Shown: positions 22,654 to 29,976 of the stretch, one piece after another
Layout of the letters: every line of letters starts with the position of its first letter
How positions within the stretch are numbered: position 1 is the first letter of the stretch
Source: Candidatus Rokubacteria bacterium GWA2_70_23
GTDB taxonomy: Bacteria; Methylomirabilota; Methylomirabilia; Rokubacteriales; CSP1-6
Assembly (NCBI GenBank): GCA_001788395.1
Contig: MGBT01000078.1
Location: 1-38,989 of the forward strand
DNA length: 38,989 nt
Direction: 5' to 3'
Made by a program: the position numbers and the translations under genes
Notes under the pieces: model-generated
The model's database searches: none
Told to the model about the DNA's origin: nothing
What the model saw: the letters and a program-made list of their open reading frames with translations, nothing else

Positions 22654-23789
22654 CCCCGTTCTACCGCCGCCTGGCCGACTTCGCGCAGGCGGGCGAGCCC
22701 GTCGCCACGGCCACGGTCGTCGCGGCGCACGGCTCGACGCCGAGGGAGGTCGGCGCCCGGATGATCGTCCGGAAGGACGGCGCCATCGTGGGCAGCGTGG
22801 GGGGCGGCTGCGGGGAGGCGCAGGTGTTCTGGGAGGCCGTGCGGGTGCTGGAGGAGGGCCGGCCCCGGATCTGCGAGGTGGACCTCACCGGCGACATGAA
22901 CGACCTGAGCCCCACCAACTGCGGCGGCGTGATGGAGGTCTTCGTGGATCGCTGCGGCTGGGATTGTCCGGCAGCGGTGGGCCTCTCGGACCTGGAGGTG
23001 GTGCGCCACATCGGCGAGGCGGGCGCCCGGCGCAGGCCCGTCGCCCTCCTGGTGGCCGTGGCGAGCCCGGGGGATGACGCGGGGATCCCGGCCGGGGCCA
23101 AATGGCTCGTGGACAGCAGCGGAGCACTTCTCGGCGCGCTGCCGGGTGACCTCGCTCCCGTGTTCCGCGATCTCGCGGGCGCCGCCCTCGCCGCCGGCCA
23201 GAGCCGTCTCACCTGGCTCACGCGCTCCGCGTCCGGCTGGGAGCGCGCGGAGGAGGGCGAGGGGCTCGGCGTCTTCGTGGAGGCGATGGCGTCGCCGCCG
23301 GAGCTCCTCATCGTGGGCGCCGGGCACATCGCGCTGCCGCTGGCGCAGATGGGCAAGATGCTGGACTTCGAGGTCACGGTGCTCGACGACCGAGGAGTCT
23401 TCGCCAGCCGGGAGCGCTTCCCGGAGGCCGACACGATCCTGGTGGGGCCCATCGACTCGGTGCTGGCGAAGCGCCCCATCGGGCCATCCACATATCTCGT
23501 CCTGGTCACCCGCGGCCATCAGCACGACGAGGCCGCGCTCAGGACGGTCATCGCCTCCGGGGCGGCCTATCTCGGCATGATCGGCAGCCGCCGCCGCGTG
23601 AAGGAGGTCTTCCGGCACCTGGAGGCCGCGGGCGTGCCCGCCGACCTCATCTCACGCGTGCATGCCCCCATCGGGCTCCGCATCGGCGCCCGGACGCCGT
23701 CGGAGATCGCCGTGGCCATCGCGGGCGAGCTGGTCCAGGTGCGCCGCAGCGCCGCGGTCCCGGCCGCCCGGAGCTGCGCCGCTCGATGA
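22650..23789 (+). CDS. XdhC/CoxI-family molybdenum hydroxylase maturation protein
   Basis: A 379-residue protein. The N-terminal domain has ATVVAAHGSTPREVGARMIV and GSVGGGCGEAQV, the C-terminal Rossmann domain has ELLIVGAGHIALPLAQMGKML, VTRGHQHDEAAL and LGMIGSRRRV, the order found in XdhC proteins. XdhC binds the molybdenum cofactor, assists its sulfuration and inserts it into xanthine-dehydrogenase-type enzymes. Starts at GTG 22650 overlapping the molybdenum subunit stop, so made together with its client. Confidence 0.9.
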   Translation: MTPFYRRLADFAQAGEPVATATVVAAHGSTPREVGARMIVRKDGAIVGSVGGGCGEAQVFWEAVRVLEEGRPRICEVDLTGDMNDLSPTNCGGVMEVFVDRCGWDCPAAVGLSDLEVVRHIGEAGARRRPVALLVAVASPGDDAGIPAGAKWLVDSSGALLGALPGDLAPVFRDLAGAALAAGQSRLTWLTRSASGWERAEEGEGLGVFVEAMASPPELLIVGAGHIALPLAQMGKMLDFEVTVLDDRGVFASRERFPEADTILVGPIDSVLAKRPIGPSTYLVLVTRGHQHDEAALRTVIASGAAYLGMIGSRRRVKEVFRHLEAAGVPADLISRVHAPIGLRIGARTPSEIAVAIAGELVQVRRSAAVPAARSCAAR

Positions 23790-24625
23790 GCCGCCGCCCC
23801 CTCGTGCTGATCAAGGGCGCGGGGGATCTGGCCACCGGCTGCGCCGTGAGACTCGTCCGCAGCGGCTTTGCCGTCGTCATGACCGAGATCGGCGCGCCCA
23901 CCGCCGTGAGGCGGACCGTGGCCTTCTCCGAGGCGGTGCACGACGGGACGGTGGCGGTGGAGGGTGTCAGGGCGCGGCTGGCGGCAAGCCCGGCAGAGGC
24001 GCGCCGCATCGCCCGCTCGGGGGACGCGGCCGTCCTCGTTGATCCGCAAGGCCGGGCCCGGACGGCGCTCGCGCCCGCCGCCGTCGTCGACGCGCGCATG
24101 GCCAAGGTGAATCTCGGCACGGCGACTGGGGAGGCGCCGGTGGTCATCGGCCTCGGCCCCGGCTTCACGGCCGGCCGCGACGTGGATGCCGTCATCGAGA
24201 CGAATCGCGGTCACGGGCTCGGGTCGGTGATTCTCGAGGGGCAGGCCGAGCCCAACACCGGGGTGCCCGGGGAGATCGGGGGGCACGGCGCCGAGCGCCT
24301 CCTGCGCGCGCCCGCCGCGGGCCGGCTCCGCGCCCTCAGGGCCATCGGCGATCGCCTCGAGGCCGGCGCCCTCATCGGCGAGGTCGAGGGACAGCCCGTC
24401 ACGTCGCGCATCGCGGGGGTCCTGCGCGGCCTCCTCCGCGATGGGAGCGTGGTCGGCGCCGGCCAGAAGATCGGCGACGTCGATCCCCGCGCGCGTCCCG
24501 AGCACTGCTTCACCGTGTCGGACAAGGCGCGCTCGGTGGCGGGCGGAGTCCTCGAGGCGATCCTCCACTTCCGAGTCCGCGCCGCGGCCGAGGCGCGCGT
24601 GTCCAACAGCCGCTCACGCTCCTGA
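23786..24625 (+). CDS. yqeB: YqeB/EF2563-type selenium-dependent molybdenum hydroxylase maturation protein
   Basis: A 279-residue protein opening with VLIKGAGDLATGCAVRLVRSGFAVVMTEIGAPTAVRR and containing GLGPGFTAGRDVDAVIETNRGH, LGSVILEGQAEPNTG and RIAGVLRGLLRDG, which I recognise as the EF2563/YqeB family. In comparative genomics YqeB and YqeC, together with SelD, mark organisms whose molybdenum hydroxylases carry a labile selenium cofactor. Its position directly after the hydroxylase subunits and XdhC supports that role here; YqeC follows at 29071-29883. Overlaps the XdhC stop by ATGA. Confidence 0.88.
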   Translation: MSRRPLVLIKGAGDLATGCAVRLVRSGFAVVMTEIGAPTAVRRTVAFSEAVHDGTVAVEGVRARLAASPAEARRIARSGDAAVLVDPQGRARTALAPAAVVDARMAKVNLGTATGEAPVVIGLGPGFTAGRDVDAVIETNRGHGLGSVILEGQAEPNTGVPGEIGGHGAERLLRAPAAGRLRALRAIGDRLEAGALIGEVEGQPVTSRIAGVLRGLLRDGSVVGAGQKIGDVDPRARPEHCFTVSDKARSVAGGVLEAILHFRVRAAAEARVSNSRSRS

Positions 24626-24649
24626 GACGATCCTGAAAGGAGACGCTCG

Positions 24650-25444
24650 ATGCCGAAGGTGCTCTACGAGAAGCGGGGGGCGCTGGCCTACGTCACGCTC
24701 AACCGTCCCGAGGTCCACAACTGCATCGACCTGCGCATGTCCCAGGAGATGCTGGCCATCTGGGACGAGGTCAAGCGCGACCGCGAGGTCCGCGTGGCCA
24801 TCCTCACCGGCGCCGGCGAGAAGGCCTTCTGCAGCGGGGCCGATCTCAAGGAGCTGATCCCGCATATCCGGGAGACGTCCGAGGAGGAGAACCGGAGCCG
24901 TGCCTTCCAGGGCCCGGGCTGGGGGGGGCTCTCGGGCGGCTACGAGATCCACACGCCGATCATCGCCGCCATCAACGGCTACTGCATCGCCGGCGGGCAC
25001 GAGCTGGCGGAGTTCTGCGACATCCGCATCGCCGCCGAGCACGCCACCTTCGGCCACCAGGAGATCAAGTGGGGGCTCATGCCCGGCGACGGCGGCTGCT
25101 CCCGGCTCCAGCGCATCGTCGGCCTGGGCCGGGCCATGGAGATCATCCTCACGGGCAAGATCTATGACGCCCAGGAAGCCTACCGGATCGGCTTCGCCAA
25201 CCACGTGGTGCCACTCGGGAACCTGATCGCCAGGGCCACCGAGATCGCGGAACAGATCGCCGGCAACGGCCCGCTGGCGACCCGCGCCGCCAAGCAGGCC
25301 GTGCTCCACAGCATCGGCCGGCCGCTCCAGGACGGCATCGCCTTCGAGACCGACACCTTCAGCTATCTCTGCCGCTCCGAGGACTGGCTGGCCGGCCAGC
25401 AGGCCTTCCTCACCCGCTCGAAGCCCGGCTTCAGAGGCCGGTGA
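24650..25444 (+). CDS. Enoyl-CoA hydratase/isomerase family protein 1
   Basis: A 264-residue crotonase-fold enzyme. ILTGAGEKAFCSGADLKEL forms the first oxyanion-hole strand, INGYCIAGGHELAEFCDIRIA and FGHQEIKWGLMPGDGG the active site. Both hydratase glutamates are kept (Glu118 in GGHELA and Glu138 in HQEI), so it should add or remove water across a C=C of an acyl-CoA. It starts 24 bases after YqeB, with a GAAAGGAG ribosome site. It and the following gene are similar over their whole length (VHNCI near residue 24, W-rich segment after the second Glu) and came from a duplication, probably with split substrates. Confidence 0.9.
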   Translation: MPKVLYEKRGALAYVTLNRPEVHNCIDLRMSQEMLAIWDEVKRDREVRVAILTGAGEKAFCSGADLKELIPHIRETSEEENRSRAFQGPGWGGLSGGYEIHTPIIAAINGYCIAGGHELAEFCDIRIAAEHATFGHQEIKWGLMPGDGGCSRLQRIVGLGRAMEIILTGKIYDAQEAYRIGFANHVVPLGNLIARATEIAEQIAGNGPLATRAAKQAVLHSIGRPLQDGIAFETDTFSYLCRSEDWLAGQQAFLTRSKPGFRGR

Positions 25445-26283
25445 TGGCGCGCGCGCGGACCGGAGGCGGCGGGAGGCGGTACCGCAACATCCTGTACGAG
25501 AAGACGGACCACGTGGTGACCATCACCCTCAACCGTCCGAAGGTGCACAACTGCATCAGCCAGAAGACGTCCGAGGAGCTGCAGACCGCCTGGAAGACCT
25601 TCCGCGACGACGATGACGCCTTCGTGGCCATCATCACGGGGGCGGGGGATCGGGCCTTCTCGGCCGGCTGGGATCTCCAGGAGGCCGCCGCGCTCACCAC
25701 GCTCGGCACCTTCGATCAGTTCCGGGTGAATGTCTACAACTCGGAGGGCTACTGCGGCTACTCGCGGCGGGCCGACATCTTCAAGCCGATCATCGCCGCC
25801 GTGAACGGTTTCTGCTTCGCGGCGGGGCTGGAGACAGCGCTCCTCGCCGACATCCGCATCGCCGCCGAACGCGCCGAGTTCGGCTGTCTCGAGCGGCGCT
25901 GGAACATCGTGGCCGGCGACGGGCTCACCGCGCGGCTGCCGCTGGTCGTGGGCTTCTCGCGCGCCATGGAGCTCATCATCACCGGGCGCCGCATCGACGC
26001 CCAGGAGGCCCTGCGGATCGGCCTCGTCAACGAGGTGGTGCCGGATGCCCGGGTCCTCGAGCGGGCCCGGGAGCTGGCGCGGTCCATCTGCGAGCTGCCC
26101 CAGGGGGCGATCCGCTCCGACAAGGAGTGTGTCATCCGCGGGGTGGGGCGCACGCTGGAGGAGCGGCTGCGGATCGAGGGCGAGATGGTCCTGTCGATGT
26201 TCCTGCGCCGGGACCGGCACACGCTCGGCGCCGGCTCCTTCGTGGGCAAGAAGCGACCGTCGTGGAAGCACCACGGCCTGTGA
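25444..26283 (+). CDS. Enoyl-CoA hydratase/isomerase family protein 2
   Basis: A 279-residue paralogue of the preceding gene. It has IITGAGDRAFSAGWDLQEA, VNGFCFAAGLETALLADIRIA with Glu130, and EFGCLERRWNIVAGDG with Glu150, so both catalytic acids are kept. The usual GAGGTQRL turn is GDGLTARL here, and Cys replaces nothing essential. A short Gly/Arg-rich N-terminal extension precedes the domain. The ATG at 25444 overlaps the upstream TGA by one base. Two hydratases side by side in front of a dehydrogenase and a mutase suggest successive hydrations, or hydration of a dienoyl-CoA. Confidence 0.88.
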   Translation: MARARTGGGGRRYRNILYEKTDHVVTITLNRPKVHNCISQKTSEELQTAWKTFRDDDDAFVAIITGAGDRAFSAGWDLQEAAALTTLGTFDQFRVNVYNSEGYCGYSRRADIFKPIIAAVNGFCFAAGLETALLADIRIAAERAEFGCLERRWNIVAGDGLTARLPLVVGFSRAMELIITGRRIDAQEALRIGLVNEVVPDARVLERARELARSICELPQGAIRSDKECVIRGVGRTLEERLRIEGEMVLSMFLRRDRHTLGAGSFVGKKRPSWKHHGL

Positions 26284-26296
26284 GGAGGTGACCACC

Positions 26297-27091
26297 GTGC
26301 TGCTCGAGAACAAGGTGGCCGTGATCACGGGCGCCGCCCGGGGCATCGGCCGGGCCACGGCGCTGGTGCTGGCGCAGGAGGGCGCGCGCGTGGGCCTGGT
26401 CGACCTCCTCCCCGAGGTGGAGGAGACCGCCGCGGCCATGGCCCGGTCAGGCCACCGGGCCGCAACGGCCGTCTTCGACATCGCCGATGCCGCGCGGGTG
26501 CACGAGGGGATCGAGGCCCTCCGGCAGATGCTGGGGCCCATCGATATCCTCGTGAACAATGCCGGCATCGTCACCAACGTCGCGTCCGTCGCGCGGATGA
26601 CCCCCGAGGCCTGGCAGCGGGAGATCGCCGTGAATCTCTCGGGCGCCTTCCACATGATCAGGGAAATCATCGGCCCCATGGCCGCCCGCAAGTGGGGGCG
26701 CATCGTCAACGTGTCGTCCGTGGCGGCCCTCGGCGGGCTCCACAACCAGGTGGGCTACGCGGCCAGCAAGGCGGGCCTCCTCGGCCTCACCAAGACCGTG
26801 ACGCTCGAGCACGCGCGGGACGGGATCACGTGCAACGCCGTGCTGCCGGGGCTCATCGCCACGGAGCTCGTGAGCGCCATGCCGGCCGAGATCCGGGACA
26901 GCGCCGTGGCGCTGACGCCCGCCCGCCGGCTGGGGCTCACCGACGAGGTGGCGCATCTCATCGCGTTCCTCGCCTCCGAGCACGCGGGATTCATCAACGG
27001 CGCCGAGATTCCCATCGACGGCGGGATGCGGCTCAACGCCAGCTCGCTGGGCAGCCGGCGGGAGGTCGGCGCGACGCGGAGGGCCCTGTGA
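26297..27091 (+). CDS. SDR-family NAD(P)-dependent dehydrogenase (FabG-like)
   Basis: A 264-residue classical short-chain dehydrogenase: cofactor motif TGAARGIG (residues 11-18), NNAG at 87-90, catalytic Ser141, Tyr154 and Lys158 (YAASK), and the PGLIAT segment. It would oxidise a beta-hydroxyacyl-CoA made by the hydratases, or reduce the ketone. I prefer GTG 26297, which is 8 bases after AGGAGG; the GTG at 26288 lies inside that site. An Arg-rich tail of ~12 residues after GGMRLN is not typical. Its stop overlaps the mutase start (GTGA). Confidence 0.9.
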   Translation: MLLENKVAVITGAARGIGRATALVLAQEGARVGLVDLLPEVEETAAAMARSGHRAATAVFDIADAARVHEGIEALRQMLGPIDILVNNAGIVTNVASVARMTPEAWQREIAVNLSGAFHMIREIIGPMAARKWGRIVNVSSVAALGGLHNQVGYAASKAGLLGLTKTVTLEHARDGITCNAVLPGLIATELVSAMPAEIRDSAVALTPARRLGLTDEVAHLIAFLASEHAGFINGAEIPIDGGMRLNASSLGSRREVGATRRAL

Positions 27092-28692
27092 GCCGCCGCT
27101 CGACGCGATCGGGGATCCCGCTCAAGCCGGTGTACCGGCCCGAGGACGTCGCCGCACTCGGCTACGACGAGGCGCTCGGCGATCCGGGCGTCTTTCCCTA
27201 TACCCGAGGTCGGCGCCCGCCGGATCATGCGGCGGCAGCCTGGATCCAGCGCGAGCTGTCCGGAGAGGGCGCGCCGTCGCAGTCCAACGCCCAGCTCAAG
27301 TACCTCATCGAGACAGGCGCGACGGGCCTCGACGTCATCGGGGACACCCCGACGATGGCCTATCTCGACCCGGACCATCCTGCCGCCGCGCATGCGGTGG
27401 GCACTCAGGGGGTCTCGCTCTGCTGCCTCGACGACTACCGGGAGCTCTACCACGATCTCCCCCTGGACGGCCTCACCGTGTCGCACTCGCTTCCGCCGCT
27501 GTTCGGGATCGCGGGCTTCTACCTGGCGGCCCGGGAGCGGGGGATCGATCCGGCGAGGCTCCGGGGCTCCATCGTCCAGCCCCCCTTCTACTGCGAGGAC
27601 TGCGGCTACGCGACCCACATGCCCTTTCCGCTGCGGCTCAGGATGACGGCGGACTCCATCGAGTTCGCGAGCCGGGAGATGCCGCGCTTCCACGCCTTCC
27701 TCGAGGACACCTACTACATCAGCGACGGGGGCCTCGACGTCGTCGAGGAGATGGCGCTCGGGTTCGTCGAGATCCGCTACGTGGTGCGGGAGCTGCTCCG
27801 GCGCGGCCTCCTCGTGGACAGCTTCGCGCCGCGCATCGCGATCCTCGTCAACTGCGGGATGGACTTCTTCGAGGAGATCGCCAAGATCCGCGCGACCCGG
27901 CGGCTCTACGCGCGGATGATGCGGGAGGAGTTTGGCGCGCGGGACCCCCGCTCGCTGGCGGTGAACATCGCCTCCCACACCTCGGGGCTCTCGCTCACCG
28001 CCCAGCAGCCGGTGAACAACATCGTCCGCGGCACGGCGCAGGCGCTGGCGCTGGCGCTGGCCGGCGTGCAGGGGATCGAGATCTCCGGTTTCGACGAGGC
28101 CTTCCGCACGCCCAGCCCGGAGTCCCACCTGGTGGGGTTGCGCACCCAGCAGGTGATCCAGCTCGAGACGAACGTCAGCTCCGTCACCGACCCCCTGGGC
28201 GGCTCGTACTACGTCGAGGCCCTCACGGCCGAGATGGAGCGGCGCATCCAGGAGATGGTGGCGCGGGTGGAGGACATGGGGGACCCGGCCGCCCTCTGCG
28301 ACCGCGGGTGGTTCAGGACGCTGTTCCAGGACGCCATGGAGCGGCACGCGCGGCAGGTCCGGGACGGCACGAAGCCTCAGGTGGGCGTGAACGTCCACCG
28401 GATGCCTGCGCACGAGGACACCTTGCTCCGGGCCCTGGCCGAGCGGAAGATCGAGCCCTCCCGGGAGCGCGTCGAGCGGATTCGGGCCTTCAAGCGGTCG
28501 AGGGACTCCCGCCGGCTCCGCGCCACCCTGGAGCAGGTGAGCCGGGCCGCGCGGGACACCACGCAGAACCTGATGCCCTCGATCATCGCCGCCACGGAAG
28601 TCGGCGCCACCATGGGCGAGGTCGCGTGGGTGCTGCGCGCGGCCTACGGCGTCCCCGGCGATCCCTTCGGCATGATGGAGTCGCCGCTGTGA
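27088..28692 (+). CDS. B12-dependent acyl-CoA mutase, large (catalytic) subunit, divergent clade
   Basis: A 534-residue protein of the methylmalonyl-CoA mutase family, TIM-barrel part only. The C-terminal half is conserved (CGMDFFEEIAKIRATRRLYA, SHTSGLSLTAQQPVNNIVRG, DPLGGSYYVEALTAEMERR). The substrate-binding part is not: aligning by eye to the Propionibacterium enzyme, Arg82, Tyr89, Arg207 and His244 become Ala50, Leu57, Gly173 and Tyr210. A YCEDC segment at residues 168-172 is also unusual. So it should bind B12 and acyl-CoA and make radicals, but is unlikely to use methylmalonyl-CoA; isobutyryl-, ethylmalonyl-, 2-hydroxyisobutyryl-CoA or a ring substrate cannot be decided. GTG 27088 start overlaps the SDR stop. 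Confidence 0.85.
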   Translation: MSRRSTRSGIPLKPVYRPEDVAALGYDEALGDPGVFPYTRGRRPPDHAAAAWIQRELSGEGAPSQSNAQLKYLIETGATGLDVIGDTPTMAYLDPDHPAAAHAVGTQGVSLCCLDDYRELYHDLPLDGLTVSHSLPPLFGIAGFYLAARERGIDPARLRGSIVQPPFYCEDCGYATHMPFPLRLRMTADSIEFASREMPRFHAFLEDTYYISDGGLDVVEEMALGFVEIRYVVRELLRRGLLVDSFAPRIAILVNCGMDFFEEIAKIRATRRLYARMMREEFGARDPRSLAVNIASHTSGLSLTAQQPVNNIVRGTAQALALALAGVQGIEISGFDEAFRTPSPESHLVGLRTQQVIQLETNVSSVTDPLGGSYYVEALTAEMERRIQEMVARVEDMGDPAALCDRGWFRTLFQDAMERHARQVRDGTKPQVGVNVHRMPAHEDTLLRALAERKIEPSRERVERIRAFKRSRDSRRLRATLEQVSRAARDTTQNLMPSIIAATEVGATMGEVAWVLRAAYGVPGDPFGMMESPL

Positions 28693-29093
28693 GGCCGATC
28701 CGAGTGCTCATCGGCATGCTCGGCCTCGACCAGCACGAGGTCGGGGCCGTGGCCGTGGCCCGCCTCCTCCGCGACGCCGGCATGGAGGTGATCTATCTCG
28801 GCCGGTTCAACCTGCCTCCCGGCATCGTCAAGACCGCGGGCGATGAGAATGGCGACGTCATCGGGCTCTCCTGCCACTCCTGGGAGTACCTGCACTACAT
28901 CGACGAGCTGCTGGCGCTGCTCCGTCAGCAGGGGCTTTCGATCCCGGTGGTCGTCGGCGGCTCGGTACTCACCGCGGGCGACGAGCGTCTGCTCCGGGAC
29001 AAGGGCGTGGCCGCGACCTTCGGCCCGACCTCGTCGGTGGAGGACATCCCCGCGGCGATCCGCGCGGTCGTCATGGACGCTCGAAGACCGTGA
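28689..29093 (+). CDS. Cobalamin-binding small subunit of the acyl-CoA mutase
   Basis: A 134-residue B12-binding domain. It has LGLDQHEVGAVAVARLL, where D-x-H-x-x-G (Asp14, His16, Gly19) places His16 as the lower cobalt ligand, then GLSCHSWEY and VVVGGSVL, the segments that hold the nucleotide tail. This is the usual partner when the mutase is split into two chains, as in isobutyryl- or 2-hydroxyisobutyryl-CoA mutases. It starts at GTG 28689, overlapping the large-subunit stop by GTGA, so equal synthesis is expected. Its end overlaps the convergent yqeC by 23 bases. No MeaB-type G-protein chaperone is in view. Confidence 0.92.
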   Translation: MRPIRVLIGMLGLDQHEVGAVAVARLLRDAGMEVIYLGRFNLPPGIVKTAGDENGDVIGLSCHSWEYLHYIDELLALLRQQGLSIPVVVGGSVLTAGDERLLRDKGVAATFGPTSSVEDIPAAIRAVVMDARRP

Positions 29094-29883
29094 AGCCCTG
29101 CTCCGCCTGCCTGAGGCTGCCCATGACGACGCGGCAGAGCCGGGATTCGCGCTGCGCCAGGAGCATCGAGGCGAGCGCGTGGATGTCCGGCTCCTGGGCG
29201 GGGCCCTCGACCTTGTTGAGGAACACGACGAGCCGGCTCGCCGGCGGGGCGCCTCGCGCCAGCCCCCGCGGGCCGATGAGGAGCGCGACCGCCGCCTCCA
29301 GCGTGACGGGCGCCCCGATGGCGAGGCCCGTGATCTCGGAGGCGAGGGCCGAGCGGAAGACGTGGGTCTCCTCGAGCGGGCTGCCGAGCGCATCGGCGCC
29401 CATCACCAGCACGCAGTCGGTCGAGGACGGAGCGAACACCGGCTCCCCGTCGCGCGCGGCCTTGAGCGGCCGTCCCGCGCTGCCGTCGGCCTCCACGATG
29501 ATCACCTCCGCGGGGCCGGCGGCGGCGAGCTCGTCCACGAGCGCGCACGGGATGCCGGCGAGCTTGCCGTCGGGGTTCCGCCGCTGCACGACCGTCACAT
29601 GCGCGTGCTCGGCCAGGAGAGGGGCGATGGCCCGGCGGCCGTCGGGGTGCTCCTCCAGAACCAGGAGCGCGGGGCTGTCGCCCGGGCTCGGAGGAAAGAT
29701 GCGGGTGGTCGTCGTCGTGAGCACGCGGCGGCGAGAGCCCTGCACGGCGCGCGCCAGCGCGTACATGAGCGAGGTCTTGCCGCCGCCGCCGGCCAGGCTC
29801 AGGACGCGGCCGGGTTTCACGTCGAAGGCGTCAAGGAGGGAGTGTCTGCGCGTCACGCCGAGCACGTTCCCACACGCGCGCAT
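29071..29883 (-). CDS. yqeC: YqeC-type selenium-dependent hydroxylase accessory protein
   Basis: About 270 residues, P-loop protein: LSLAGGGGKTSLMYALARAV (Walker A), VLTTTTTRIFPP, EVIIVEADGSAGRPLKAARDGEPVF and FLNKVEGP. These blocks define YqeC, the second marker with YqeB of the labile-selenium molybdenum hydroxylase trait. Encoded convergent to the operon that holds yqeB, so it has its own promoter. Start is uncertain: ATG 29883 is given, a TTG at 29892 and a GTG at 29856 (VTRRHSLLDAF, the usual family start) are alternatives; none has a good ribosome site. Confidence 0.85.
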   Translation of the reverse strand: MRACGNVLGVTRRHSLLDAFDVKPGRVLSLAGGGGKTSLMYALARAVQGSRRRVLTTTTTRIFPPSPGDSPALLVLEEHPDGRRAIAPLLAEHAHVTVVQRRNPDGKLAGIPCALVDELAAAGPAEVIIVEADGSAGRPLKAARDGEPVFAPSSTDCVLVMGADALGSPLEETHVFRSALASEITGLAIGAPVTLEAAVALLIGPRGLARGAPPASRLVVFLNKVEGPAQEPDIHALASMLLAQRESRLCRVVMGSLRQAEQGFTVFERP

Positions 29884-29885
29884 CC

Positions 29886-29914
29886 TTGACAAGCCGAGGG
29901 GCGGCGCCTATAAG
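29886..29914 (+). promoter_or_regulatory. Near-consensus sigma-70 promoter for the CoA-ligase operon
   Basis: TTGACA at 29886-29891, exactly 17 bases, then TATAAG at 29909-29914. This is the best vegetative promoter in the window and would start RNA near 29921, 56 bases before the ligase GTG. It overlaps the yqeC start on the other strand, so the two directions may compete. Confidence 0.7.
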
Positions 29915-29976
29915 ACCGTGAGCAAGCCCTCACTGGCGTCGGGCAGCACGCCCGGGCGATCCCGGGGAGATCCCCC

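Noticed and set aside
27088-29093. Ordinary methylmalonyl-CoA mutase for propionate metabolism
   Set aside because: Key substrate and catalytic residues are replaced, and no epimerase, MeaB or propionyl-CoA carboxylase gene is present.
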